Source: Bacillus sp. OV166 (GTDB taxonomy: Bacteria; Bacillota; Bacilli; Bacillales; Cytobacillaceae). Taken from it: a DNA stretch of 64,000 bases. The DNA lies in assembly GCF_900177675.1 (NCBI RefSeq), contig NZ_FXWM01000001.1, positions 1,063,001 through 1,127,000 of the forward strand. Reading direction: 5' to 3'. This document shows, piece by piece, positions 16,910 to 26,659 of the stretch (its first letter is position 1; every line of letters starts with the position of its first letter). The position numbers and the translations under genes are program-made. The notes below the pieces were generated by a model that was not told the DNA's origin, searched no databases, and saw only the letters and a list, made by a program, of their open reading frames with translations.

Positions 16910-17232
16910 TTTGAGAGTTTTATTTTATTACTTTCCTATTTTATGGTTCCATGGACTGCTATTAACTTAATTGACTATTATCTTCTCCGTCGAGGGGAAT
17001 ACAATGTTTGGGATGTTTTTGATGTAAATGGGCAGTATGGAAAATTTAATTGGGTTGCCATTATGACTTACCTGGTTTCGTTTATTCTTGAAATTCCATT
17101 TGTGAATACAACCATGTATGTGGGTCCTGTTTCTAAAGCGTTGGATGGGACAGATATTGCTTGATTATGGGTTTAGTTGCTCCTTTCGTCCTTTACTATT
17201 ATCCAATGAGAAAAAAATCAAACTCTCTGTAA
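16910..17232 (+). pseudogene. C-terminal fragment of an NCS1 cytosine/purine permease
   Basis: The reading frame carries the last helices of a nucleobase:cation symporter-1 protein (LLLSYFMVPWTAINLIDYYL; RRGEYNVWDVF; EIPFVNTTMYVGP). A TGA at 17162-17164 stops it, but restoring one base there reads on in the next frame as IMGLVAPFVLYYYPMRKK to a TAA at 17230-17232, the normal end of the family. The gene has therefore lost its first ~350 residues and also has a frameshift. Confidence 0.82.
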
Positions 17233-17354
17233 ATCACCAGATGGATGATAGTCGGCAGAAAACTACGTAAGTTTTCAACAGTTACGTATCTATACTGATT
17301 TTCCAGGAGGCTGACCTTAGGGATTCAGTAAACATAAATATTATTAAACGACTG

Positions 17355-17396
17355 CTGCCTGTTTCTTATTTTTTAGAGACAGGCAGTTATCTTTTT
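17355..17396 (+). terminator. Intrinsic terminator
   Basis: A 12-bp stem with one G-T wobble (17355-17366 with 17375-17386) and tail TTATCTTTTT. It probably once ended the permease gene. Confidence 0.85.
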
Positions 17397-17473
17397 CGAC
17401 CTTAAAGGTGAATACTAAAGCATATAATACTGATAAAATGTAAAAAAACTTCCCTTCAGTAAAAGGAGACGCA

Positions 17474-17992
17474 ATGATGATGAAGAAGTGTTATAGTGGA
17501 GCCATTTTGACAGCAGGCATCATCCTTACTATCATGAGTGGATGTCAGGAAAGTAGTTTTGAGAACAATCACACTATAGATAAAGGAAAGATGGTGGAGG
17601 AAACGATGATCCCTTCAATTCATGTAGATCCTGAAATTGACCTCTCAAGCGAACAAACCACCTCGATTATCATTGAATTTAAAACAAAACCAGCGAAAGT
17701 AGCTGTTATTGAAGCTGAAGCAAAGGGGATTCCATTAGCAATAGAGGAAGCGAAGGAGAAGGTAGAAGAAAGTCATCAAACGTTTCAAAAGGAACTTCAC
17801 GAGTTATTAGATAAGAACCAAGTCCCCTATACCGTAAGACACAAATATAAAACTGCCTTTAACGGTGTTTCTATGGAATTACCCGCAAATGAAATTAAAA
17901 GGTTGGCAGAATTCTCTTCGGTCATTTCAAAAATATCTCTAAATCGAAAAATCAAACTAGACCCTCCTATTTTACCTTCTGAACAACTGTGA
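17474..17992 (+). CDS. Lipoprotein with subtilase-propeptide (I9) inhibitor domain
   Basis: 172 residues with a lipobox (IMSGC, Cys at ~24). Residues ~60-165 form an I9 domain like the prodomain of Vpr-type minor extracellular proteases: an initial strand TTSIIIEFKTKPAKVAVIEA, a long charged helix, then KYKTAFNGVSMELPANE. The protein stops where the catalytic domain would begin, so it is either a stand-alone subtilase inhibitor anchored outside the membrane or a protease truncated to its prodomain. The clean stop, RBS (AAAAGGAG) and lack of downstream protease remnants favour the first. Neighbour fragment 16832-16909 is a relative. Confidence 0.72.
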   Translation: MMMKKCYSGAILTAGIILTIMSGCQESSFENNHTIDKGKMVEETMIPSIHVDPEIDLSSEQTTSIIIEFKTKPAKVAVIEAEAKGIPLAIEEAKEKVEESHQTFQKELHELLDKNQVPYTVRHKYKTAFNGVSMELPANEIKRLAEFSSVISKISLNRKIKLDPPILPSEQL

Positions 17993-18075
17993 AAATAAAG
18001 TAAGTTTGTTTTTATACTTCGTACATAAAGACCCCTAGAACTGGAAAACTATATAAAAATTGGGGGTGGTTCAAG

Positions 18076-19617
18076 TTGAAGAAAAGGATCTTAAAGCCGC
18101 TTTTTAAGAAGCTCAATACGGAACCACAATTTCATGAACAGTCCAATGCACAGGATATTGAATTAAAAAAACAAGATATTAATAGCAATTATGATCAAAA
18201 TTTAGAGACATTTAAGTCCATTTTCAGTGTTCCTAAAAATACGGATATCAAAGTTCGCGAGTTTACCATCCGTGCCCTAAATTGCCGTGCCTTTATTATT
18301 TTCATAAGTACAATGGTCGACTTAGAGCATATTAAAGAAAGCATATTGGAAAAATTATTGGGAAACGAGCAACCTTCAGCAAAGATTCAAGATATTGTTT
18401 CATACCCAATGGCAAGGACGTCCTCCAATATTGGAGAAATTACTGAATTCATCTGTGGTGGAATCACTGCACTCTTTGTGGAAGGCGATTCTCAATGCTA
18501 TTTATTTGAAACCACGAAAACCCATGGCCGTTCTATTGAAAAATCAGATAATGAAGTGATTGTAAAAGGGGCAAAAGAAGCTTTTAACGAAAAGGTAGTT
18601 GACAATATTGCCTTAATCCGTAAAAAGATTAAAAATGAAAATCTTATCGTGGAGACTCAGATTATTACAAAACGATCAAGAAACGATGTGTTTCTTGTCT
18701 ATCAAAAGGATCTAGCAAATGATGAACTACTTCAAACAATAAAAGATAAGTTAACTTCGCTCGATACCGATAGGATTCTCGATTTAAGTATCTTGGAGCA
18801 ATACTTAGAAGAACGACCTAGGTCCCTATTTCCAACAATATTATATACAGAACGTCCTGACCGGGCAGCTTCATTCATTGAAGAAGGGCACATTATTTTG
18901 TTAATGTCAAATTCACCAAGCTGTCTTGTACTGCCTTGTACCTTTTGGGCATTGTTCCATTCACCGGAAGATCATTACCTACGTACACCATATGGTAACT
19001 TTATCAGGATTTTGCGATTTCAAGCTTTATTTGTCGCCGTTTTTGCCTCTCCTATTTATATTGCGATTACAAATTATCATGTAGGGATGATCCCGCCTGA
19101 TTTATTAATGGCCATTGCTGGAACTAGGGAACGAGTCCCTTTTCCATCTATTATTGAAATCTTAATGATGGAAATTGCTTTTGAGCTTATTCGAGAAGCC
19201 GGATTACGGGTGCCATCCCCAATTGGCCCAACGATTGGGATTGTCGGTGCATTAATTTTAGGCCAAGCCGCTGTTCAAGCCAATATTATTAGTCCAATTG
19301 TTATCATAGTTATTGCCTTAAGTGGCTTAAGCTCTTTTATTATCAGTGATGTGAGCATGAATTTTGCTATCCGGATCACTCGCTTTTTGTTTATCTTTGC
19401 AGCTGGCTTTCTCGGTATTTATGGTGCCACTTCTTTATTTATCCTTGGACTCTTTTATTTAGTTTCATTAAAATCATTTGGCACTCCTTACTTTGCACCC
19501 ATGACGCCACATTCCTCCTCGTCAAAGGACTTACTTATCCGTCATGTTCCCTTTAAAGAAAGGTTTCGCCCAGGGTATGTAAAACCAAAGGATATGGTCA
19601 AACAAAGAAAGGGATAA
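18076..19617 (+). CDS. Spore germinant receptor A subunit (GerA family)
   Basis: 513 residues starting at TTG 18076, six bases after GGGGGTGG. A hydrophilic N-terminal half (~1-270, with PMARTSSNIGEITEFICGG) is followed by about five membrane helices (from ~300) and a cytoplasmic tail rich in basic residues (PFKERFRPGYVKPKD). The conserved PFPSIIEILMMEIAFELIRE and GPTIGIVGALILGQAAVQA segments identify the GerAA/GerKA family. It forms an inner spore-membrane receptor with the B and C subunits that follow. Nutrient specificity cannot be read from sequence. Expression in the forespore (sigma-G) is expected, but I could not fix a promoter. Confidence 0.93.
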   Translation: MKKRILKPLFKKLNTEPQFHEQSNAQDIELKKQDINSNYDQNLETFKSIFSVPKNTDIKVREFTIRALNCRAFIIFISTMVDLEHIKESILEKLLGNEQPSAKIQDIVSYPMARTSSNIGEITEFICGGITALFVEGDSQCYLFETTKTHGRSIEKSDNEVIVKGAKEAFNEKVVDNIALIRKKIKNENLIVETQIITKRSRNDVFLVYQKDLANDELLQTIKDKLTSLDTDRILDLSILEQYLEERPRSLFPTILYTERPDRAASFIEEGHIILLMSNSPSCLVLPCTFWALFHSPEDHYLRTPYGNFIRILRFQALFVAVFASPIYIAITNYHVGMIPPDLLMAIAGTRERVPFPSIIEILMMEIAFELIREAGLRVPSPIGPTIGIVGALILGQAAVQANIISPIVIIVIALSGLSSFIISDVSMNFAIRITRFLFIFAAGFLGIYGATSLFILGLFYLVSLKSFGTPYFAPMTPHSSSSKDLLIRHVPFKERFRPGYVKPKDMVKQRKG

Positions 19618-19625
19618 AAAATCAT

Positions 19626-20735
19626 ATGAAGCAGCAACCTGAAAAACTTGGTATTCGTGAATATGTGTCCATCGCTATTTTAATGATGGGTTTGAAAGCA
19701 AATGAAGACACACCTTCTAAACTGTATAATCAGGTCCAAAACGCAGCATGGATGATCCCAATCATATCAGCTGGAATCTCTTTTATCCCGCTCTTTTTAT
19801 TAATAAAGACTATGTCATTGTTTCAAGACAAAAATCTGTTTTCGGTTATTCAAAAATTACTCGGACGATATATTGGTTTTTTTGTTTGCCTTCTGATATT
19901 TGTCATCAACTCATTTGTGATTTCGTTCGATTCAAGAACATATACAAATATCATTAAGACGTTTTATTTTCCAACAACACCTAATGTAATTATCTATGCC
20001 CTGTTAATGGCCGTTTGTACCTATGGGGCGAAAAAAGGAATTCAGCATATCGGTTCGGTTGCCTATCTTATCATTTTTTATGCAGTCATTACCTTGTATC
20101 TTGCCTTATTTTTAAGTACTCAAGAAAGCAGTATTCCATCCCTTCTCCCAATTTGGGGTCCTGGAAAACTGGAAATTTTGAAGCAAGGCACACTTAATCT
20201 ATCCCTTTTTTCTGAACTTCTCCTGTTTGCCATGATTACACCTTACATCAAATCAAGCAAAGAATTTCACAAAGGAACATGGATTGCCTTAGTTTATGTC
20301 AGCTTCCAATTGAGTGTTGCTATTATGGTTTACATCTGTTTGTTTGATACATCCTTACAAGGAATTGGTTATCCATTCCACACAGCCATTCGTTTTATTT
20401 CACTGGGAACTTTTATTCCGAATATCGAAATCATCTTTTTCGTCATATGGTTACTGGCGGCATTTATTCGTTTCACAGCATTTTTGTATATCAATGCCCT
20501 TATGTTTGGTCATCTATTTAAAATTAAAGACTTTGAATTCCTGATTCCATCACTTGCGACGCTTTATTTATTGATTGGATCCTTTCCGGAATCACCTATT
20601 GATGTCATTCTAGGTATTAAACCGATTATTTCATATGCTTCTGGACCTGCGTTTATCACCATTCCAATCATTTTATGGTTGGTCGCATTGGTAAAAGGAG
20701 AATTTAAGCATGCAAAAAACAGGAACAGTATGTAA
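19626..20735 (+). CDS. Spore germinant receptor B subunit (GerAB family)
   Basis: 369 residues with ten membrane helices, the endospore germination permease family, related to amino acid/polyamine transporters. The N-terminal LGIREYVSIAILMMGLKANE and internal GAKKGIQHIGSVAYLI are typical. B subunits are the ones known to bind the germinant. It lies eight bases after the A gene and its 3' end overlaps the C gene by 26 bases, which implies translational coupling and stoichiometric assembly. Confidence 0.93.
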   Translation: MKQQPEKLGIREYVSIAILMMGLKANEDTPSKLYNQVQNAAWMIPIISAGISFIPLFLLIKTMSLFQDKNLFSVIQKLLGRYIGFFVCLLIFVINSFVISFDSRTYTNIIKTFYFPTTPNVIIYALLMAVCTYGAKKGIQHIGSVAYLIIFYAVITLYLALFLSTQESSIPSLLPIWGPGKLEILKQGTLNLSLFSELLLFAMITPYIKSSKEFHKGTWIALVYVSFQLSVAIMVYICLFDTSLQGIGYPFHTAIRFISLGTFIPNIEIIFFVIWLLAAFIRFTAFLYINALMFGHLFKIKDFEFLIPSLATLYLLIGSFPESPIDVILGIKPIISYASGPAFITIPIILWLVALVKGEFKHAKNRNSM

Positions 20736-21948
20736 ATTATTATTGCTTCTAGTCATTGTTAGCACATTAACAGGCTGTTGGGATCATGAGGAACTTGAAG
20801 ATAAAGCCTATGTGATTGGGCTGGGAATTGATCGTTCAAATCATAAAGGGAAAATAAAAGTGACGATGTTACTTGCTAATCCTGAAGTAGGGAGTGTGCA
20901 AGGTGGCGGTGGTTCAACAGAAAAGCCTAGAGAAATCATCACCTTTGTTGCTAATGATTTCATAGCAGCGAAAGGGACGGCCAATGCGATTATCTCACGT
21001 AATATTAGTTATGAATTATTAAAGATCCTTATTATTTCGGAGGAATATGCAAAAGACAAAAATTTTATTTCGACTTTTTCCGACGTCGTAATGGACAAAG
21101 AAATTCGTATGAATAGTTATTTAGCCATATCGAAAGAAAAGGCAAGTGAGTATTTTGTAAATAATCGTCCAAAAATGGAAACAAGGCCACATAAGTACTT
21201 TCAATTTATGGTCAATCACGGGATTGAAAATGGTTTCATTCCAGATTCTACTCTATTCCGCTTTTTTACCTCATTGGAAAGAGAGACTGACCTCTTTTTG
21301 GCGATGTACACAACAGCTGAAAGGGCAAAGAATCCTAAAATAAAAAGCGAAGATGAATACATCGCAGGGCAATTGAATGCAACAGGCGAGCTTGATGATA
21401 CACAATTTATTGGGTCCGCAGTCTTCAGGAATGGAGTGATGATAGGGAAATTAAACGGTCAAGAAACACGCACGATTAATATTCTTGATGACACAACGAA
21501 TATTAAAGATATATTGATGGATATACCAGATCCTTTTTCAAATAATCATAAACAGTTCGCAGCAAGAGTCTTAAAAACAAAAAGTAATAAAGTAAAAATG
21601 AACGTGAAGGGCGTTAGGCTAAAGATTGATATAATGATACCATTAAAGATTGAAATTATGTCAAACCCATCAATGGTCAACTATACCGAGAAAAAAAACC
21701 AGCAAATAATCAAAAAACAAATAGCACATCATTTCAAAAAAGTAAATGAAAGGTTATTAAAAAAAACCCAAACTAAATTTAAAGGTTCACCATTTCCCTT
21801 ATCCATGTATGCTCGAAGGTATTTTGGGACCATTCAGGAATTTAAAACATTCAATTGGCGAAAATCGTACCTAAATGCGGATATAAGGGTGCACCCGAGT
21901 ATTGACATTATTGATTATGGGAAACAAGCAAAACGAACGAAAAGGTAG
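20710..21948 (+). CDS. Spore germinant receptor C subunit, Ger(x)C lipoprotein
   Basis: 412 residues. Signal peptide with lipobox LTGC followed by WDHEELEDKAYVIGLGIDRS, the signature start of Ger(x)C proteins. Three-domain all-alpha/beta fold expected; anchored to the outer face of the inner spore membrane by diacylglycerol. Its RBS (AAAAGGAG) is inside the B gene. The C-terminus (IREFKTF-like FGTIQEFKTFNWRKSYLNAD, then VHPSIDI) is family-typical, so the subunit is full length. Confidence 0.93.
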   Translation: MQKTGTVCKLLLLLVIVSTLTGCWDHEELEDKAYVIGLGIDRSNHKGKIKVTMLLANPEVGSVQGGGGSTEKPREIITFVANDFIAAKGTANAIISRNISYELLKILIISEEYAKDKNFISTFSDVVMDKEIRMNSYLAISKEKASEYFVNNRPKMETRPHKYFQFMVNHGIENGFIPDSTLFRFFTSLERETDLFLAMYTTAERAKNPKIKSEDEYIAGQLNATGELDDTQFIGSAVFRNGVMIGKLNGQETRTINILDDTTNIKDILMDIPDPFSNNHKQFAARVLKTKSNKVKMNVKGVRLKIDIMIPLKIEIMSNPSMVNYTEKKNQQIIKKQIAHHFKKVNERLLKKTQTKFKGSPFPLSMYARRYFGTIQEFKTFNWRKSYLNADIRVHPSIDIIDYGKQAKRTKR

Positions 21949-21957
21949 GGAATAAGG

Positions 21958-22113
21958 ATGAGCCTATTTATTTACGTTAGTCTTTTTAGTATTTCTATAT
22001 ATACTATTGGATTTGCTGTATCACTATGGAAGGGAAAACAAAAGATGAGTGCAGTGGCCGTTTTTTTTCTCACCATTTGTATGATCATCCTGCCTTTCTT
22101 CACGATATTATAA
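21958..22113 (+). CDS. Small two-helix membrane protein, possible germinant receptor D subunit
   Basis: A 51-codon ORF starts nine bases after the C gene stop, behind AATAAGG, and ends directly in the operon terminator. The product has two hydrophobic helices (residues ~2-21 and ~32-50) joined by a basic turn (WKGKQKMSA). Small two-helix proteins encoded at the ends of ger operons are known in Bacillus as D subunits that modulate receptor function. Assignment rests on position, size and topology, not on sequence similarity. Confidence 0.7.
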   Translation: MSLFIYVSLFSISIYTIGFAVSLWKGKQKMSAVAVFFLTICMIILPFFTIL

Positions 22114-22147
22114 AATGCGAACAGTGTCAGGCACTGTTCGCATTTTA
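22111..22147 (+). terminator. Terminator of the germination operon
   Basis: A perfect 16-bp stem (22111-22126 with 22132-22147) around TCAGG. It includes the stop codon of the small gene. The plus-strand tail is short (AATT), but A/T flanks on both sides let it work in either direction, also serving galM on the minus strand. Confidence 0.8.
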
Positions 22148-22178
22148 ATTGGCGGTTGGGGCTGGCACCGCCGTGTTC

Positions 22179-23213
22179 CTAATGAAAAATGTATTTTGTC
22201 ATGGATGTGTAAACTTGATCTTTTTCTACTATTAAGGAAGGGAAATTATGGTCACCAGGTGGTTTCTGTGTTTCAAGACATAAGCCTAAATGCTTTTCCG
22301 CTTGTTTTCCTCTGATCGAAAAATCATTTCCTAACATATTTCCAGTATAAAAGACAACAGCGGGCTCTTCTGTCTCCATTTCTAGTTTCCGACCGCTTTC
22401 CCGATCATATAAACTGATTTGCTTATGATTCTGAGCACTAAGGAGGAAGGGGTGGTCAAACCCGCCACCAACTATTTCCGTTTGCGGATGGTCAGATTCA
22501 ATTCCTCGAGCTACCTTATGACCTTCTCTAAAATCAAATACTGTCCCATCCACAGGGATAACCTTGCCAGTTGGAAGAAGAGATGCATCTAGTTCTAAGA
22601 ATGCATCACTTTTTAACTTTAACTCATGATCAAGAATAGTTCTTTTTAAATTACCGCTTAAATTAAAATAAGAATGATTAGTTAAATTGACAATTGTTTT
22701 CTTATCAGAAACAGCTTTGTAGGTAATCAATAACTCATTATCCTCGTTGAACGTATAGATGACGGTAACATGAAGATTGCCTGGAAAGCCTTCTTCCATA
22801 TCAGGGCTTGTATAGGAAAAGATGATATTCACTTCATATTCTTTGTTCTCAACAGTAGAATCCCAAATAACGTTATGAAAGCCATTCGGTCCGCCATGAA
22901 GATTGTTTTCTCCATCATTTTTGGACAAGTTATAGCACTCTCCATCTATTTCGAAGGACGTATTTTTCATCCGGCCGGCATTCCTGCCAATCACACAACC
23001 GAAATAAGGGGAGTGATCGATATACTCTTGCAAAGTGTCAAAACCTAACACAACATTCTCTAAATTTCCTTGACTATCTGGAACATTAATTTCCGTAATA
23101 ATACATCCATAGTCAATACAGGTTAATTCCATCCCATTCGCATTTGTAATGGTATAAGATTTTACCTTTCTTCCATGCAATGTACCAAAAACAGTTTCAG
23201 TTAGCTTCATCAT
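22179..23213 (-). CDS. galM: Aldose 1-epimerase (mutarotase)
   Basis: 344 residues, GalM family. The active-site blocks are visible: NLSKNDGENNLHGG (catalytic His in LHGG), NLTNHSYFNLSG, and the glutamate region VVFYTGNMLG with a late CLETQ. It interconverts alpha and beta anomers. As third gene after xylA and xylB, nine bases from xylB, it probably supplies the alpha-xylopyranose that xylose isomerase prefers, though it should also act on glucose and galactose. Confidence 0.92.
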   Translation of the reverse strand: MMKLTETVFGTLHGRKVKSYTITNANGMELTCIDYGCIITEINVPDSQGNLENVVLGFDTLQEYIDHSPYFGCVIGRNAGRMKNTSFEIDGECYNLSKNDGENNLHGGPNGFHNVIWDSTVENKEYEVNIIFSYTSPDMEEGFPGNLHVTVIYTFNEDNELLITYKAVSDKKTIVNLTNHSYFNLSGNLKRTILDHELKLKSDAFLELDASLLPTGKVIPVDGTVFDFREGHKVARGIESDHPQTEIVGGGFDHPFLLSAQNHKQISLYDRESGRKLEMETEEPAVVFYTGNMLGNDFSIRGKQAEKHLGLCLETQKPPGDHNFPSLIVEKDQVYTSMTKYIFH

Positions 23214-23222
23214 AATCCCTCT

Positions 23223-24725
23223 TTAATTCCCTTTTCGAAGATCAAATAATTGATGGTTAATCGCAACAGTATGCGGATATATATCTTTGTACACTTGATA
23301 GAATTCCTTATAGCGCTGAACGTTTTCTGGTTTTGGTTCATATACCTTATCGGCTTTAATGAAGACCTCTGCACATTCTTGAAGAGAGGAGAACCAATTC
23401 AATCCAGCTGCAGCGATCATCGCGGCCCCCATACCTGGGCCTTGTTCGTTTTGTAGCTTCACGACTCTTGCGTTAAAGATATCAGCTTGTATTTGCAGCC
23501 ATAATTCACTCTTAGCACCGCCGCCTATAGAAATAACGGTATCAATGGTCTTGCCATAATTGCGGAAGATTTCGACACTCTCATTAATCGAGAAAACAAT
23601 CCCTTCGATGACCGCTCGAGTAAAGTCACCTTTGTTGTGGGAGCCGTCAATTCCAGTAAATGTTCCTCTTATTTTTGCATCCGCATAGGGTGTGCGTTCA
23701 CCTACTAGGAATGGAGTAAAGACAAGACCGTTTGCACCGATGGTCGAACCGGCAGCTTCATCTAATAGACTGTCAAAGGATTGATCCTTTGCAAAGGTTT
23801 CCTTAAACCATGTCAAACTATAGCCAGCTGCAAGCGTGACACCCATGGTATAGTAGGAATCTTTTTGTCCATGATTGAAAAGATGAACTTTACCGCCATA
23901 ATTTTTGTTTTTATCGTTCTCATATGAAAGGAACACACCGGATGTTCCGATACTGCAAAGGGCCGTTCCCTCGGATAAAATCCCTGCTCCGATTGCTCCA
24001 CAAGCATTGTCTGCTCCACCTGCGAACACCTTAGTCGATGAAGATAAACCAGTGAGCTCCGCAATCTCTGGCAAGATCGTTCCGACGAAGTCTTCAGTTT
24101 CCACTAATGGAGGACAAATGGCAGCAGAGATTTCAAATGTACAAAGAATATCGGCACTCCATGATTTGTTGACAACGTCTAACATCAGCGTACCTGCAGC
24201 ATCTGAGTAATCCATATGTATTTTTCCTGTTAAACGATAGCGGAGGTAATCTTTTGGAAGTAAAAATACGTTTGTTTTTTCTAGGCTTTCGGGTTCATTC
24301 TCTTTTACCCAAAGAATCTTTGGAAAGGTAAAGCCCTCTAAAGCAGGGTTTTTTGTTATTTCAAGCAGTTTACCGCCTAGCTGCTGATCAATTTTCTTGC
24401 ATTGCGGGGTGGTTCGAGTATCGTTCCATAAAATGGCGTTTCTGATTACTTGATGCTTTTCGTCCAGCAAGACTAACCCATGCATTTGTCCGGAAAAACT
24501 AAGACCCTCAATATCGTCGGGGTGAATGTTTGATTCAGTAACTAACTGCTGTAATGCTGCAATTGTTTGTTCTACCCAATCTTCGGGATTTTGTTCACTA
24601 TATCCTGGCTGCTGCTGGATTAACGGATAGTCTTTTGAAACCGAATAATTGACGGTGCCTTCTTGGTCAACGAGAAGGACTTTCACAGAGCTAGTCCCTA
24701 AATCTACACCAATTACATATTTCAT
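23223..24725 (-). CDS. xylB: Xylulokinase
   Basis: 500 residues from the ATG at 24725, six bases after AGTGAGGAG; the ATG at 24746 lies before that RBS. FGGY kinase fold: DLGTSSVKVLLVD at the N-terminus, the substrate signature FSGQMHGLVLL, WNDTRT, and the ATP-domain GGGAKSELWLQIQADI. It phosphorylates D-xylulose made by XylA to xylulose-5-phosphate for the pentose phosphate pathway. It sits 352 bases after xylA, with a strong hairpin between. Confidence 0.95.
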   Translation of the reverse strand: MKYVIGVDLGTSSVKVLLVDQEGTVNYSVSKDYPLIQQQPGYSEQNPEDWVEQTIAALQQLVTESNIHPDDIEGLSFSGQMHGLVLLDEKHQVIRNAILWNDTRTTPQCKKIDQQLGGKLLEITKNPALEGFTFPKILWVKENEPESLEKTNVFLLPKDYLRYRLTGKIHMDYSDAAGTLMLDVVNKSWSADILCTFEISAAICPPLVETEDFVGTILPEIAELTGLSSSTKVFAGGADNACGAIGAGILSEGTALCSIGTSGVFLSYENDKNKNYGGKVHLFNHGQKDSYYTMGVTLAAGYSLTWFKETFAKDQSFDSLLDEAAGSTIGANGLVFTPFLVGERTPYADAKIRGTFTGIDGSHNKGDFTRAVIEGIVFSINESVEIFRNYGKTIDTVISIGGGAKSELWLQIQADIFNARVVKLQNEQGPGMGAAMIAAAGLNWFSSLQECAEVFIKADKVYEPKPENVQRYKEFYQVYKDIYPHTVAINHQLFDLRKGN

Positions 24726-24946
24726 ATGGATCTCCTCACTTTTCATAGAGTTGTATTGAACTTTTGTTATGTTATGTAACTTACTTTTATGATTGGAAAA
24801 ATCCTCTTGAGGACAAAAATGCCTGAAAATTCACCAAAAGTGTCTCCAATAACCCTGATGATGGACAAAGCTTCATTACTTGATATCAAAGCTGTCTTCA
24901 ACCACAAGTCAGATTCTAAACTAACTTTTTTCATTCGGTTATAAAT

Positions 24947-24985
24947 AAACGCTATCCTTCATGTTTGTTTCAAAGGATAGCGTTT
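24947..24985 (-). terminator. Hairpin between xylA and xylB
   Basis: A 13-bp perfect stem (24947-24959 with 24973-24985). On the minus strand it is followed by ATTTATAACC, not a true U tract, so it may allow read-through to xylB. In the remaining 24747-25077 gap I see no second promoter or gene. Confidence 0.6.
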
Positions 24986-25077
24986 TAATCATTTAAGCTG
25001 TTTTCGTCCGAAGTTATTCCATTTCATCCAATGAATTGGCCTCTTCAGTTAGAAGGTCCATTAGGTAGAAAAATTGT

Positions 25078-26409
25078 TTAAACTTCTAATAAGTATTGGT
25101 TTAACAATGCTTTCAAGCGTTCGGTTTTCCCAGATACATTTTTAATTGTGTCATTGTTGAGTGCATATGTCTCAAGTGTGTGGAAGTTGGCTCTTCCTTG
25201 AACAATATCAAGTCCAATTCCTTCCGTAAAGCTGCTGTAACGCTCGGCAATCACATTTTCAAAAGCGCGGTCTTCGATTAATTTATGTGCTACTTTCAAG
25301 CCTCTTGCAAAGGCATCCATTCCAGCTACATGCGCATGTACTAGATCCTCTGCTTCAAAGGAAGTTCTTCTTACCTTGGCATCAAAGTTTAAGCCGCCGC
25401 GGCCAAGACCACCGTTTTGTAGAATTTCATACATTGCCAGGGTTGTAGAATATAAGTCGGTTGGGAATTCATCCGTATCCCAGCCAAGTAAAGGATTTCC
25501 TTGGTTTGCATCAACGGAACCAAGAAGGCCGCTTGTTCTTGCGACACGCAATTCATGCTCGAATGTATGTCCAGCAAGTGTAGCGTGGTTTGCTTCCAGG
25601 TTTAATTTAAAGTAATCTTCTAACCCGTATTGTCTTAAGAAGGCAATCGTTGTTGCTGCATCTGTATCATATTGGTGGGTGGTAGGCTCTTTTGGTTTTG
25701 GCTCTATTAGGAATTGACCTGTATAGCCGATTTCCTTCGCATAATCAACTGCCATATGCATAAATCTTGCTAAGTTATCCAGTTCAAGTTTTAAATCCGT
25801 ATTTAATAATGTTTCATAACCTTCACGGCCGCCCCAGAATACATAGTTTTCTGCTTCAAGCAGTTTGGCTGTTTCTAAACCTTTTTTCACTTGTGCTGCT
25901 GCATAGGCAAATACATCAGCATTGCAAGAAGTAGCTGCACCATGGACGAAGCGAGGATTTGTAAACATATTAGCTGTGTTCCATAATAGTTTCGTGTTAC
26001 TTGTTTTCATGTAATCTTTAATCATTTCGACAATGATATCTAAATTTTTATTTGTTTCGCTTAATGTTCTGCCTTCAGGCGCAACATCACGATCATGGAA
26101 AGCAAAGAATGGTACACCAAGCTTTTCATAAAGTTCAAATGAAGCTTCTACTCTAGCTTTAGCCAAATCCATTCCAGTGAATTGGTTCCAAGGTCTTTCC
26201 ATTGTAGCGGCGCCAAATGGATCGGATCCATCTGCAGTAAAGGTATGCCAGTATGCCACTGAAAAACGTAAAATGTCTTTCATTGTTTTCCCGCCAATAA
26301 CTTCCTCAGGATTGTAATATTTAAACGCTAATGGATTTTTAGAATCCTTACCTTCATAAGCCACCTTGTTTACGCTTCCAAAATAGGTATTCATTTTTGT
26401 TTGAACCAT
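25078..26409 (-). CDS. xylA: Xylose isomerase
   Basis: 443 residues, class II (long) xylose isomerase. Active-site segments are intact: [13 protein letters not shown] (catalytic His and Asp), [14 protein letters not shown] (metal Glu and Lys) and [19 protein letters not shown] (metal ligands). It converts D-xylose to D-xylulose using divalent metals. It is the first gene of xylA-xylB-galM and lies behind a classical XylR operator and sigma-A promoter. No xylose transporter or xylosidase gene is adjacent. Confidence 0.96.
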   Translation of the reverse strand: MVQTKMNTYFGSVNKVAYEGKDSKNPLAFKYYNPEEVIGGKTMKDILRFSVAYWHTFTADGSDPFGAATMERPWNQFTGMDLAKARVEASFELYEKLGVPFFAFHDRDVAPEGRTLSETNKNLDIIVEMIKDYMKTSNTKLLWNTANMFTNPRFVHGAATSCNADVFAYAAAQVKKGLETAKLLEAENYVFWGGREGYETLLNTDLKLELDNLARFMHMAVDYAKEIGYTGQFLIEPKPKEPTTHQYDTDAATTIAFLRQYGLEDYFKLNLEANHATLAGHTFEHELRVARTSGLLGSVDANQGNPLLGWDTDEFPTDLYSTTLAMYEILQNGGLGRGGLNFDAKVRRTSFEAEDLVHAHVAGMDAFARGLKVAHKLIEDRAFENVIAERYSSFTEGIGLDIVQGRANFHTLETYALNNDTIKNVSGKTERLKALLNQYLLEV

Positions 26410-26473
26410 GTTTTTTCCCTCCTGAAATAAATTGTTATTTAAAACTATGTAGCTCTAGTGGATGTATAGTCTT

Positions 26474-26500
26474 GTTAGTTTGTTGTTTGGATAAACTAAC
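26474..26500 (-). promoter_or_regulatory. XylR operator
   Basis: GTTAGTTT (26474-26481) and AAACTAAC (26493-26500) form an 8-bp inverted repeat with an 11-base centre. This is the known Bacillus xyl operator pattern (TTAGTTT...AAACTAA), sited just downstream of the xylA promoter. Confidence 0.92.
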
Positions 26501-26514
26501 TTTAATCTGATTAC

Positions 26515-26543
26515 ATCTTATAAAATTAAATCACTTTAATCAA
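26515..26543 (-). promoter_or_regulatory. Sigma-A promoter of xylAB-galM
   Basis: On the minus strand TTGATT (26543-26538), a 17-base spacer and TAAGAT (26520-26515). The operator begins about 15 bases downstream, so bound XylR would block initiation. Confidence 0.75.
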
Positions 26544-26659
26544 TAGTTTTTTTTGAATATTTTATGTATATTTCCGATAAATGTTGATTTATAATAGGAT
26601 TATATAACTATAAACCATCGAGACTTAATTTACGCATTATACAAACGGGGTGCAAATTT

